A DNA stretch of 64,000 nt, from NCBI GenBank assembly GCA_020002185.1, contig CM034542.1, positions 57,941,592 to 58,005,591 on the forward strand. The letters are read 5' to 3'. Below are positions 28,901-43,900 of this stretch, in pieces (position 1 is the first letter of the stretch; each line of letters starts with the position of its first letter). The notes beneath the pieces were generated by a model. That model made no database searches. It was not told the origin of the DNA and was given only the letters and a program-made list of their open reading frames with translations. Origin of the DNA: Paraescarpia echinospica. Its lineage: Eukaryota; Annelida; Polychaeta; Sabellida; Siboglinidae. Made by a program: the position numbers and the translations under genes.

Positions 28901-31900
28901 AGTCCTGGAAGGGGTGGTAACGCACACACCCGTCCGCACCCTGCCCGTTCCCACCGAATGTGTTCGCCTGCCACGCCTGCGAGGTGTTCAGTGCCCCGAC
29001 ATCGACCGTCCAGTCGAAGTACGGGATCGCGACTCCGCAGTGACCGCCCATCTGTAGCTCCAACTCAACGGCACGCAGGAAGAAGCGGTGCCACGGAAGG
29101 AAGGCGGTGTTCCCGTGGGAGTGAGGGGAGTAGGCCGACTGCTGCTGGGAGAACATGTGCCACTGGGACGCGTACCCGTCCTTCGCCAGTCTCCTCACCG
29201 CCGCGTGGAAGGCCGTCCACTCGTCACGTGACAAGTCACGTATCTCCTTCCTGCGTGTCGGAGTGTCACAGTGGCACTCCACGGTGCCGGTCATCGTACA
29301 TGTGCACTGCATGCAGTCAAGTGTGAAGCGTTCGCCGAAGCGGTAGAGTTTGCCGGTAAAGCGACAGCCGCATGTGTCGTGACATTGGACGTCTTCACAC
29401 TGCATCGCCGGGGCGAATGAGATTACGTCGATCCGTCCATTGCTACGATGCTCCAAGTCCTCGCATTCTTCCCGTGTGCGCTGGGTGCATGTGTACTTGA
29501 AGCCCGCCACACGACCGTTGTAGTCCAGGCCGCGCTGGGTGTAACCCTCACAGTTCATTCCCGTCCTGCAAACACAACAATTTATGTACCCCTCACAGTT
29601 CATTCCTGCCCTACAAACACAACAATCTATGTAACTCTCACAGTTCATTCCTGCCCTACAAACACAACAATCTAAATAACCCTGCAAACACAACAATCTA
29701 TGTACCCCTTACAGTTCATTCCAGCCCGGCAAACACAACAATATATGTACCCCTCACAGTTCATTCCCGCCCTGCAAACACAACAATCTATGTACCCCTC
29801 ACAGTTCATTCCCGCCCTGCAAACACAACAATCTATGTAACTCTCACAGTTCATTCCTGCCCTACAAACACAACAATCTAATTAACCCTGCAAACACAAC
29901 AATCTATGTACCCCTTAGTTCATTCCAGCCCGGCAAACACAATATATGTACCCCTCACAGTTCATTCCCGCCGTGCAAACACAACAATCTATGTACCCCT
30001 CACAGTTCATTCCCTTCCTGCAAACATAACAATCTATGTACCCCTCACAGTTCATTCCCGCCCTTCAAACACAACAATCTACGTACCCCTAACAGTTCAT
30101 TTCTGTCCTGCAAACACAACAATCTATGTACCCCTCACAGTTCATTCCCGCCCTGCAAACACAACAATCTATGTACCCCTCAGAGTTCATTCCTGCCCTG
30201 CAAACACAACAATCTATGTAGCTCTCACAGTTCATTCCTGCCCTACAAACACAACAATCTAAATAACCCTGCAAACACAACAATCTATGTACCCCTTACA
30301 GTTCATTCCAGCCCGGCAAACACAACAATATATGTACCCCTCACAGTTCATTCCCGCCCTGCAAACACAACAATCTATGTAACTCTCACAGTTCATTCCT
30401 GCCCTACAAACACAACAATCTAAATAACCCTGCAAACACAACAATCTATGTACCCCTTAGTTCATTCCAGCCCGGCAAACACAACAATATATGTACCCCT
30501 CACAGTTCATTCCCGCCGTGCAAACACAACAATCTATGTACCCCTCACAGTTCATTCCCTTCCTGCAAACATAACAATCTACGTACCCCTCACAGTTCAT
30601 TCCCGCCCTTCAAACACAACAATCTACGTACCCCTAACAGTTCATTCCCGCCCTGCAAACACAACAATCTATGTACCCCTCACAGTTCATTCCTGCCCTA
30701 CAAACACAACAATCTATGTACCCCTCACAGTTCATTTCTGTCCTGCAAACACAACAATCTATGTACCCCTCACAGTTCATTCCCGCCCTGCAAATACAAC
30801 AATCTATGTACCCCTCACAGTTCATTCCAGTCCTTCAAACACAACAATCTATGTACCCCTCACAGTTCTTTCCCTTCCTGCAAACATAACAATCTATGTA
30901 CCCCTCACAGTTCATTCCCGCCCTTCAAACACAACAATCTACGTACCCCTCACAGTTCATTCCCGCCCTTCAAACACAACAATCTACGTACCCCTAACAG
31001 TTCATTCCTGCCATGCAAACACAACAATCTATGTACCCCTCACAATTCATTCCTGCCCTGCAAACACAACAATCTATGTAACTCTCACAGTTCATTCCTG
31101 CCCTGCAAACACAACAATCTAAATACCCCTGCAAACACAACAATCTATGTAACTCTCACAGTTAATTCCAGCCCTTCAAACACAACAATTTATGTACCCC
31201 TCACAGTTCATTCCAGCGCGGCAAACACAACAATCTATGTACCTCTCACAGTTCATTCCAGCCCTGCAAACACAACAATCTATGTACCCCTCACAGTTCA
31301 TTCCAGCCCTGCAAACACAACAATCTATGTACCCCTCACAGTTCATTCCCGCCCTGCAAACACAACAATCTATGTACCCCTCACAGTTCATTCCCGCCCT
31401 GCAAACACAACAATCTATGTACCCCTCACAGCAAACACAACAATCTATGTACCCCTCACAGTTCATTCCCGCCCTGCAAACACAACAATCTATGTACCCC
31501 TCACAGTTCATTCCCGCCCTGCAAACACAACAATCTATGTACCCCTCACAGTTCATTCCCGCCGTGCAAACACAACAATCTATGTACCCCTCATAGTTCA
31601 TTCCCGGTTCATATGGAATGGTTTTCTACTCTCCCTCCAGAGGGTGCCACTGATATTTTTACATTGTTTTTGTTATTCGTGACAGCATAAACACCATGGT
31701 CAGAGGAAACAAATTTATGGACAAGAATATGTAGTGGCGCTAGCCGCTGGGTTGTTACTCCATGACCAGGTATAAGCTAGTGTGTTTCTTTAACCTTGTA
31801 CTTACCCAGCTCTTATAATTATGGTTTATGTCATTCTTTCCTCATTTTACCTATCCTAAAATGTCATTTCAGCATACTGCCTCATTTCAAGTACACAAAG

Positions 31901-34900
31901 AGTACATTAAAATGGGTGACCTGCCCAGATATAAATAGAACACGTTAGTTGTCTATACGGGACTGATTAATGATGTATTTCTATGGACCTGCCAACAACA
32001 AAATGGGTATATAGGTGGCAAAAATGAGAAATGGAGTTTTCTACCGGTTTGGATTCCACAGATCATGCACTTCAAAGACGTACCATACTATTCGATGAAA
32101 ATTAAAAAGTCATTATACCCTCTAGACATTTTCACATATAAAGATGTGTCTATGTTTTACTGAAATGTTGAAAACAAATCATAGGTCACCGTACTCAATT
32201 TTGATCCATGGGGCATAAAGTGAATCGGAGAATGATCGAATCACTATGAAAACTATGTTTCCTTGTCTAGACAAATTTGTCATGCCTGAAATCCACCAAC
32301 AATATGAAAGACATTTTTCTACAATGCAACAAAAATAACAATTAGCAATGGTGTTTAAAATATAATTAAACAAATTTGGTTTACATTTGTTGAGTTTTTT
32401 ACATATATTTATTTTATTCTTTAAAATTTAATACAGGTATCTAATAGTCATTACACCATCTTGAAATTTTGACATATTACAAAAATGATTATGTATTTAT
32501 TACTGGAATGTCAACAAAAAATCATAGGTCACCTTGCTAAATTTTGGCCCACATGGAATAATGTGAATCGGAGAATGCATCTCAGTGAAATTAAGTGAAA
32601 TTGTCTATCATGTGCCCAATGGCACTGAGATACAAGTCAGGCATAGGACACCACAAATCCACAAGCAATAGTTTTTAAAGTTAAAAGTGGGGCCAATTAT
32701 AATTGATTTTCTACTGTAATAGTTTATACCTGGATTAGGGCAATTAGCTTTCATATGTGAGTTAAATTGGGTTTTTCTCACCACAAACAAGCTGTAGGTA
32801 GAGAATTTACCTTAACTCTTAGGACAGTGAGCTTTCAACACCACACAACTGATGCGTGAAAGAGACACAGGGGCTACAGGGACAGGGGGTAAAGACACGG
32901 GGGCTACTGGGACAGGGGGTAGGGACACGGGGGCTACTGGGACAGGGGGTAGAGACACAGGGGTTACTGGGACAGGGGGTAGAGACACAGGGCTATTGGG
33001 ACAGGGGGTAGAGACACGGGGGCTATGGTATGTCTTTAAAATTATACCTCACAAGTTGAAATATCTTCAGTAGTTTTTGTAAAATTGCTAAAACTGAAGC
33101 AAACTTTCAAAAAGCAACATTTTGTGAAACAAGGTCATTTTGATTCGTATTGTCTACTGCTTTTTAATCTATGGGTTAATAAATGCAGGTAATTTATTAG
33201 TTTTGAATTGTTTGTTGAGGAAAATAAACTGGACATTGAAAGATGAGATTATATGGCATGTATTTCTGCTAAAAACACAAAACTGATGGAACATGGCCTG
33301 GACAGCCTTTTTGACATATGTGCAGAATAGTATGACTTAACACCTGGTTTGCTGTAACAGGTCACACATTATGAATGAATGAATGAATGAATGCTTCTTA
33401 TTTTCAGGTAAAAAAAACAGAGTACATGTACAATTAAGTAATACATACAAATAGGAATAAAAGGTACACCATTAAAAAACAAATAATAATAATAACTTAA
33501 ATATATAAATGAGTAAACCAAACTAATAAGTTAAGAGATAAAAAGTAATAAAAATAGAACAAAAATAAAATAAATATGTAAAAAAGATATATAATATAGT
33601 TACTATTTTAGAGATTTCGACCAGCAGGACCACATGGGCCCATTAACAATTTCTCTACAGTTACACATATATTTTATCATATTATTGTCAATATTAAGAA
33701 CCCGTTTTCTAAAACCATAAACATTTTTGCACACTATGGCATCAAATGAGTCAATAGCATTATTTACAAACATATTACTTGCACTGTCCCATCGATGGTA
33801 TCCTAGGATCCGTCTATGCGTATTATTCGACTTTAAGTTTTAATTAGGTACCCTTTTTGAAATTTACCCAGAGTTCGGAACTGTAAATTGAACAACAATA
33901 TGTGACCCATCTTAATGAAATGAGTCGGATGTCGGCAAATCTGATTTTCCGTAAATGCCGTTTATGTGAATAAATCGCGAATCCACCGATTTTGAGATTT
34001 CCCCTGAAAATTATTCTTTGGTATTCGTTTTATCGATTGCTACTCTAGCTACCCTCTAATTAACTCTGTTTTGTGTATTTTAAAGCGATTTTTGTAGAGC
34101 TGTGCGAGGTGTTCCGCTCGATTTCCTTAAAATAACGCCGAAAATGCCAGTAATGGCGCGCGTTCGCAACTGCTAATTTTGGGATGCTCCTAACATATGA
34201 GATAGCACCATGAAGCTTGACGCATCATCTTCCCATATCTGGGCATAAATATGCTAATAACTACATTCTGTGATCTCCAGAGAGCTTGGAAGACGCCCCC
34301 TGTTAGGCCAGCAGTGTAAACAATTCGGATCATGTGGTAGCAAATGCAACTGCGTGACCCAAGCAGCTGTTCTCATTGGTTCAGTGATGGATCATTTACA
34401 TAATCTGTAAACACACGCATGCGCACCACGTATTTCCACTGCGTCACTGCTGACCCAGATAGCGATTAAGACGCAAAAAATTGTGTTTAACCCTCTCATG
34501 GTCAGAACGCCCGAATCAACCCGACTCCCACTCACGGCCAGAACGCCTGAATACGCCCGAATACAGGGGCACATTTAAACTGGTACCGTGAAACAGTGTC
34601 ATCCAATAACGGCAATTTATTTCGGCAGTTAACATATAATAATATTGAAGTTTCACTGGGAAGCGTCAAATGATGAAATGATGGCGATTTCCGTGACTAA
34701 ATAGCGCCAACCACCACGCGGTTTTGTAGTCGAACGCAGCGACAAACAATTTCCGGTCCCTCTTTTACGCCACGCAGTGAATATTTTAATGGTGATTTTC
34801 AGCCAATGAGATTAAAGTTTAACATTTGCTGCGGGCATAAACATGGAAGCACCCAGGAATTATTCCAAAACACGCATCCGCAGGCGATTTCTACGATTAA

Positions 34901-37900
34901 ATGCTAACTTTTGAGCGGTCTATTTTGTTGTAAAGAAGTATTAATGCGCCGCGCAACGAAGCCGGTGGTGTTTTTTAGCTTTGGTGTAATTCTCGACATT
35001 GTCATTATGTCGAACTCCAGTAATTCGGACTTTGATGGGATTTTCGAATCGAGTTTATAACTGCCATCGAAGGGGAATGTTTTGCACTATGATTACGCAT
35101 TTTAAACATAACACCAACTTAATAGTTCAGACGGGATGACGGCTATGATCACAAAGAACGCCATTTTGTATCAAATCTTGAAAATACATGCACTCTGAAA
35201 AACTTAAATTATTTCAGTTTTATTTACCATAGACATTTAATTAGTTTTCCATTCTGTAGCATAGTAATTTATGAACATTTCATACGCAGCATGTAACCGC
35301 TAATTAGTAATGAAAAATATAAAAAAAAATTAATTGTTTAAAATTATTTAAGTATTTTATTTTTGTCAAACTTTAGCAATTCATATTTGGGTAATAAATT
35401 GACAAATATGTCACATACTTGGCTAGTTACACCAGGAATTAGTTCTTCAGATGTAGTGAACATTTTATTTGAATCGGATCAAAAATTATTTATTTATTTG
35501 CATTCATGCAACCCGAGTATATCACGATTCACTCACAGCACATTCTCTTGATTTAATAGGATTCAATAACAGGCACATATTTGCATTAATCTGGCCTTGA
35601 TTTACAGTTTGATCAAGGAGTATTTTTTGGAAGACTTGACGGATGGAAGCGAGGCGGACTAGGACGAAATTTTAGCAAGATCTGTCCACGTTAACCAAGG
35701 TACATTTCATGAAACATAACGAATATTTTGCATCAACTTTGACGGCCGTTTTCTGAGTTTGAAGGTTTCTACCCCACATGTGTTTGTTAAGCCATAACTT
35801 CAGTTAGAATTAAGATATCTTCTTACTTGATACACCATGAGAAAGCAGAGATTCTGCTCTTTCCAATGCTGCTAATAACTCAATATTAAAAGTTTTCGAC
35901 ATGCGACTCATTTCGTTAAGATGGGTCACATATGTATGGAACAGATGAAATTTAACACTGTTGGAACAGTTGTGGAACTTTCGGATGATGCTGTTGGACC
36001 TGGCATAAACACTGCGCAGGTGTCTTAGCATATCTTCATCATCCTTCAGGTCATTGCAGATAATCACCCCTAAATATTTTTTGATTTCAACATATACCAG
36101 TTTGTTTCTGTGCAAGTAAATATCTGGACATCTGAGATGAAAACCATGCATACTGACTTTATAGGATGATATATAATGTCACTGTTGAAGCAACAGATCG
36201 CACAAATATTCAGCAATGCCTGGAGGCGACTGGGACTAGGTGCAATAACACATAAATCGTCTGCATATAATCAGACATTGTGGCTTAGGACACTTGTGGT
36301 CCAAACAGTGCTGCGAATTGACTCAGCCTGCACAGTTATCATCCATTCAGCTTGTGACAACAGAACTGGACAGTTCCTTGTGGGTGTTGACATCATGTTC
36401 TTTCTCTTTAATGCCTGCCTGGTGACCATGCTACTTGGAAGACTCATTCATTTAACTTACCTGTCAACTTCACCACGTTTGCCAAATACACCGAGTCTGT
36501 CATAGTGCCCAGTGCGGTTGTATCCGGTCACACTCAACCCAACCGCATTGAACCCATCTCGGTCATAACCATAGCGATCAAAGCCACTCCTGTCATACCC
36601 GTCTCTGTTGTAGCCTATAGATGGGAAATGTATTTGATTAAAACATGATTAATTACATAATGAATATACTGATATCAAAACACTGATGTCGTCGGTTATT
36701 TTATTTAGCTACATACATCCTTCTAGTTAAGAATTATTATTCAGTAATTTATCTTCTGATTAGTGAATAAGTGTGCTGATTTTATCAATGACAGCTGAAT
36801 ATGATTGGTATGTGATGTGTTATTTTATTTATTTATTGCATATTTAGTGCATAGATCTGCTAAGCTTTATTATTACTGTCTGCAGGATCGGGACATTTTC
36901 ACAGGTTGTCTAGGGTCGGTGTATTTCAAAGTTTCATGTAGATGGGAAGAAAGATCTGATGCTAAATGATCTCAGTTTCACTCAGTGTTACATGACCATG
37001 TTTTGAGAGCATCCATCTGGCATTCAGGAACTGTTAGATAGTATGATTAGTAAATAACTGACAGCTAGATTATAAAACTGATATGGCAAATTGAAAGCAA
37101 AACTCATATTGTTGGCCATATGCCTCCCACTCATGTTTCTCTTTACATCACACCAAATGTGGTTTTCTAAATAAGAGCTTTTCCAGAATTATTTATAATT
37201 TCTTTTTTTACACTGATAATGTCTCACAAATGTCACTTGTTTACACAATGAGGATTTTCTGAATACAGCAATATCATAGACAGCTGGTGATACCTTGCCA
37301 GTTGAAGCCATTTTTGTCATACTGGTCTGTCCCTCCACTGTCCCCCGGTGGCCGCCGATGTCCATCCTTGTGAACACCCTCCAGGTTGTAGCCGTACCTG
37401 AGGCACCATGACAGATAACAACCTTTCATCATCAAAATAATAGACACTTTCCTGTGTGCTATTCCTTATATGTTTTTGTTGAATAATTAATTGTCAGTGA
37501 ACGTTTTGATACTTAGATTTAACTTTTAAAAATAAAAGGTAAGTTCAACCACAGTGCAGTATCCAGTCCTCAGGACTGCTTAAAGTCGAGGGTCGGAGTT
37601 CTTACCACTGCACTACTGCGCTCCACAGAAGTTTAATAAAGTTAGGGTATTATTATTAATTGCTCTGGGGTATAATGTATAGATCTTGCATGCTGCAAAC
37701 AGAGGAATATGACAGTTATGATGAAATGTAAATGGGATTTCTCACGGAGTAAACTCGTATAAATAAGGGTGAAAGTTCCAGTCACTCACTTGTCGTATCC
37801 ATCGAGGGTGTAGCCAATCATCCCACTGCGTGACTGCGCCCTCTGACAACACGCCCCGACAACACACTTCTCCTGACACACGAACAGACTCACAAAGTTG

Positions 37901-40900
37901 TTGCCGTTACCAAGGCAACCAGTGTACAAGAACTCCTCGCACTGTTGTGTCTTGTGGTTGAAGTACCACCTAGGTGTGCTCTCGGAGCAGTTTCCTGTTA
38001 CAAAGAGAAGAGCAGCGGTTACTATAATAATAAATAATAATAAAATAAAATGGCTTCTTTACCACCAAAATCCTTGGAAAATCCGAGCTCCGAGATGCAA
38101 TGCAATACTGTAATTAGTATTAAAAAATACATCCATCCTCCTGGAAGAATACTTGGTAGTTCATAAGTGACTCTAGGCGACTGTCTTCATGGTTAGGTAA
38201 GAAACCAAACAACCATGTCCCTAGTATGATATTATAAACCAGATGGTATTGTCTACACATGCATAGGACAGTTTCCTAAGATATTGGGCTGTATCAGAGT
38301 TAAGCAGATATTTATCTAGCCATTTCATATATTCAGCCATGTAAACACGATAGCATCATACCACACACAGCACTTTCCCAATATGCATCAAATGCAAGCC
38401 ATCCTAATCATCCACAACAATGAATGAAGGTTCCCTTACCCAGCACCAGGGGTTGGTCGCAGGGGAAACGAGCCTCGTATTCACAATGTGTGCCCTCATA
38501 GCCCGGGGCACACTGGCAACGGACCAGCTGGGGCTCCTTGGGCCACACGGAGGGTAGACAGGTTGCCCCATTCTGGCAGGGGTTGGGTAAGCAGTAGTCA
38601 GGGGCAACAACTGGAAAAACACACAAACTTATTTAAAGTCATGTGACACACTGTGTAACGTCATTCAGCTGATGAGGACCGTGCAATGTGGTCGAAATAT
38701 ACAAATAAAAAAATTCTTGAGAGGTAAATGTCAAATAATAAGAACCATGAAACCGGATCATCAGTCCACTGGACATGTATTCACAGCTTAGAGAATAAAA
38801 CAAAATAAGCAGACTGACATTTTACTGATAGTTGAGTCAAATGAGGGTAATATTGATAGTACTTCTTTATTACATATTTAATATTTTACTACATTACTGA
38901 GGTGCGAAATCCACAATGAAAGCTCATCTTTATAATCCAATTCCAGAAACTCAAAAACAACCATATTCGTACACTCAAGTTATTCGTGCCCATTGTAGAA
39001 TGGTGCACCATTCTCCCCAGAGGTCGCCACTGTAGCATTAGCAAAAATGGCTTGGTCAGCGGGAACGAGTTTAAGAACAATAACATGTAATGGTGATGAC
39101 TGCTGGGCTTGGTATCATAGGTGCCAGATCTGAGTCCCCCAATATTTTGGTAGGGTAGCTGGAGACTTCCTGTGGGGGGTCCATATTTTATGACATATTT
39201 TTTATAGAAAATGGATCCCAATAATTTATGGACCCGGGGTCCATTTTCTATGGGGGTCCATATTCTATGACAAAGGAAATGGACCCACATAGATTATGGA
39301 CCCCCACCCGGGTCAAAATTCTACAGGGTAGTTCCATATTCTATAATAGAATATGGACCTGGCAGGTTGCTCAATGACCGGGAGTGAGCTAGTAAGTACA
39401 TACCTTTTGGCTGAGCCAGGCAGCTCACGACCCTGTCCTTCCACACCCAGTAGGCCTCACACTTGCCACAGAAACTGATGTGACACTTGGCTCCAGGGAC
39501 AGCCGGACAGACAGCGTCCACACACGGGTCAGTGTCACACGTCACCAGTCCAGCAGGACAGTCACAGCTCTGCAGAAACTTGTCAACGTCGAAGCAGAAT
39601 CGCTGTGACCAGTGTGACGTTGAAGTGTTCACGTCAAGGTGGGATGGCACCAAATCTGTAGGGAGAGTCGTTTTAGTGAAACCTCTCAGAAACATTTACC
39701 TAGAGAAAACATGACTGGCGTTAATAGCAAAACACCAGATGGCATCTGACAGGGAAGTCTTTCAAATGGATTGTCAAGTATCCAACCTTGCTTTCTGAGG
39801 TATTTTTCGAGGACACAAAGTAACATTAGTGAAGGAAGGGTGTAGATTTGATATGAGAAAATATACGTTCTCACAGTGGACTTTCAATAAATGAAATAGA
39901 TTATTGGCTGATTTTGTTTAACATGCAAGCTGGTAACCCCCCACACAATCAGTGTTAGCGTTGGCAACATGCATGTTTTAAAAAACAACAAATACCACAG
40001 AAACGTAGGACACACAATAATAACAAATTGGACTCCATATAAGCAAAGGCCTTCCTTGCCCACTTGCCATCTGGAGTAAAATCTCTGGATGGCAATCTTA
40101 TTAAATATTGTTACTACAGCCACAGAATGCATTAGAAGACGTCATTTGTCGATCACTGTCACCCACCTGAGACATTGCGAGGGTCTACCAGCCACTGCTG
40201 CTTCTTCCAGGTGTCCGGCAGCGGGTTGAGGGCACGACAGAGACGGGGTGACTTGAGCAGGAACCTGCGAGTCTGTTGAGTGAGTGTCTCCCACACTTTC
40301 ACCGAGATGGAGGGTGAATAAGGACCCCGTGCGTGGTAGTTACAGCGGTCGCGGTCGTAGCCGGTGTCATCAAACCCGTAGATACTGTAGCCATCATGGG
40401 TGACTCCTGGAACAGGGTGACTCGCCATAACAACAAACTTTACACATTAATGAATGCATTATATAATATAACAGTACACACTCATGTATGTATATATATA
40501 TATTATATATTCCTAAAGCAGCCTAGGCAGACATCTTTATTATGAAAGATATATAACAGTTGGCAACTGAAATATACAATGCCAGCTGAGTTTCTGTGAG
40601 GGACATAATATCATTACACACAGGTACATCGGGGAACTATTGTAATCACATGATTTCATTCTGAGGCTAAACTAAGTGAAGGTCTGCATTTTGGATTTCA
40701 ACAGCCAACGCACGCACACGTCTTGAGAAAATTCCAAGGTAATGACAGTACACACTTTAACACTTTCACTGGGAGAAAGAATTACATAAGATCAGTGCAC
40801 AATGCTACTAACTTCTCCCTGAAGTACTTAAAATAGACACACTCTTGTTTGCAATATTATCATAAATGGCACCAAGCAAATATACTTATTAATGCAGAAT

Positions 40901-43900
40901 GTAACTCTGAAATATTGATGAAATATTGTTAACATTTCTGTTCATCCAAATACACTGTGTCACAATAGAAATGTTATGACTTTGTGAGATATGCCTGTTA
41001 TAACCATTAGGCATGTGTTACTTGTTTAGACAGATAAGAAAAAAATCAAGACTATTCCTGCACACAAATTCAGGCAGATAGTAACAGTCTACATTCGAGC
41101 AGATGGTATCAATATTCAAACCATTCCTGCTTTGTATTCAAACAGATTGTGACAATATTCAAACCATTCCTGACTGCCCATTCATGCAGATGGTGAGAAT
41201 ATTCAATACCATTCCTGCCTATCAGTCAGGCAGATGTTAACAATATTCAATACATTCTTACATATCATGCAGACAGATAGTAACAATATTCAAGACTATT
41301 CCTACCCAACATTCGAACATATGGTGACAATATTTCAGACAATTATTGTCTAATATTAGAGCAGATGGTAACAATATTCAAACCATTCCTGCCTAAACAT
41401 TTGGGCAGATGGTAACACTGTTTACCCTACATTTGACAGATAGTAACACTATTTGAGACCATTTATGCCCAACATTCTAACAAAAGATAACACAGTTTCA
41501 ACCATTCCTGCCTACTAATAGAGCAGATCTATATCTATGGTAATACTGAATAGGAACTTCAGTCTCAATTTAGAGAGTATGCATATATTTCATGCTTGAT
41601 AATAATCAAATGCTTTGCAAATACATTTTATTAACTACCTTGTGCTGTCCCAAATAATTGCTTGCTTCAGCAACGATTGACACACCACTTCAACATGACT
41701 GATCTGCCACCTGCCAAGCAGCAACACAATCCCAGAACATCAAGCGCCAGGCAAGCACAAAGTAACCACTGACCCTCTACCAGGCAGAGACGACCACCAC
41801 ATTGGCTGGAGTTACGGTAGAGATGCTGCATCACTGTGGCATACGACCATATACAACTCACATACAAGAATTACGGTAATAAAATTGGTACAATCAACAA
41901 ACAGCAAAGCTACAAACAAACAATATCAACAACAAAGGGACACATTTGTTGATTTTCACAACAAAATACAAACAACATTTAGACTCAAATAAACTTCAAT
42001 CTTGATCTCTACGTTTGCTGAGCACCTACAACAGCAAGGGCTACGAAGCTCAGCGATATAAACGTACCTTTCAAGTTTCAGCCATAGACTAATGCAGAGA
42101 CCTGTCACCCCGTGTGTGACAGGCGCCGCACATGCGGTCTGTGTCAACCCGTCATTTGGCCAGGTAAAATTTCCAGGCACATGATGCACAGCTCTGTCAT
42201 GATGGGCAAAAATAGTATCCTGCATCCCTGCTTTCAACTATTTGTAATGTACACAAACTACTTGGCTACCCCGACCCTTCAGCCACATTCCTTGTCATTA
42301 AGACGTTACAAGGGGTATCGAACAGAGTGAAAGGAAACACTAGAGGCTGCCCATAACAAACACTGAACTGGGTCAAATAATACAAAACATTCCCTACTGC
42401 ACAAGTTATACCTACCACGGTATACACAGATCATGGTAAAGGCATTGTTCCTCCTAACATATTATGCCTGCTTACGGGTTGGAGAGTCTGTATACTCTAC
42501 TCAACGTTCACACACATTAACAATTAACTTCACCACTCCGCTAGAAAGCATCGGATACAAAATAAATTTCACCTCATACAAACGTAGCAATTTCACTACA
42601 CCAACACTAGTATTACAAATGAAGCCTGATGCTCTGCGTGGCCCAGTGATATCACTAAGGGAATACCTACTCATACGAGGAAAGACACTAGGCCCAATTT
42701 TTCTTAAGTCATTAGTGGGCTGTGAAATAAGGCCGGTCTGATCGTCCCAGACAAGTAGTTTCAGTGATCGGACTAGTCCATGTTTAGGGGAGCAGTCCCA
42801 TCGGACTGCTGTAATTATCTGAATTAAGAAATTAGAAAAGCTGTGTATAAGCTAGTTGGGTATTGTGATGGAATAAAAAAAAATAAAACAATAAGGTAGC
42901 ATTTTATAACACACAGCTAAATATTCCCGACGACCGTTGAATGGTAAACTCGCTGAACGCGGTGAATGTAAATGGCAGCTGTTTACATCCAGTTACATAG
43001 GATGGGTAGTGCCGATCATGAGTGATGAGCGAGATGAACAAACATACATGCGTGGGTTACAGACATCGATACGTGCTTTCCCATCGTGACCATAGTTACG
43101 TTATTCCCACATTGGGTGATATTTTAGCAAGTTACCAAACGCCAGCAATGCTATACTGATTGTTCAGTCGGCTTCGGGAAAGGAAACGCTAATGAAAATT
43201 ATAGGCCAAATGGTGCAACTTAGTGACTAGTCCGACAATGTCGGTCCTTTGCCGCCGTCAGGCTTCAAATTCAGCTGGCATCGTCTTGTCCACCACTGCT
43301 GTTTGCTGCCACTGATTAAACTAGTCATTTCTTCTGATGATTGCAACTGGATCTACGAAATCACATGTATTTGTTTCTATTAATGACATTTAGTTAAACA
43401 TTTAATTGAAATAAGAAACGGCTTGTTTTCTTTATGAAATAAAAGCCACTTTTACTGTGTGCCATAACTGTCATATATATATATGATACAACAGTATGAT
43501 TGATGGTATCTGGCACATTTATTTTTAAGGACTTATAAAACAATACCAGGACTAGTTGTTTCTGAGTCAGCTAGTCTGACAGTCTACCTGTCAGCTAAAT
43601 CCATTGTGCACCCTGCATTAGGTCAACCATTGGTTCACAAAAACTTTGCACACTACCTCAAACTTTGCCTGCAACTAGCAGGTTTACCAGAAAGAAACTA
43701 CAATAAACATTCACTACGAATTGGGCGCATTACTCAGCTAACCAAAGGAGTCTCGGAAACTACCATAAAAACCACAGGGCAATGGAAAAGTATTGCATTA
43801 CAGAAGTATATTCGCCATTCACTCTTTCATCTACCGTAATACTAATAGCAACAAAGTACACAACATGAAACCGATATATGAATCAACAAATAAATTACAT

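Noticed and set aside
29566..31601. Open frames of YVPLTVHS and MYPSQFIPALQTQQS repeats
   Set aside because: Frames of the 45-bp array on the plus strand; no start context or domain.
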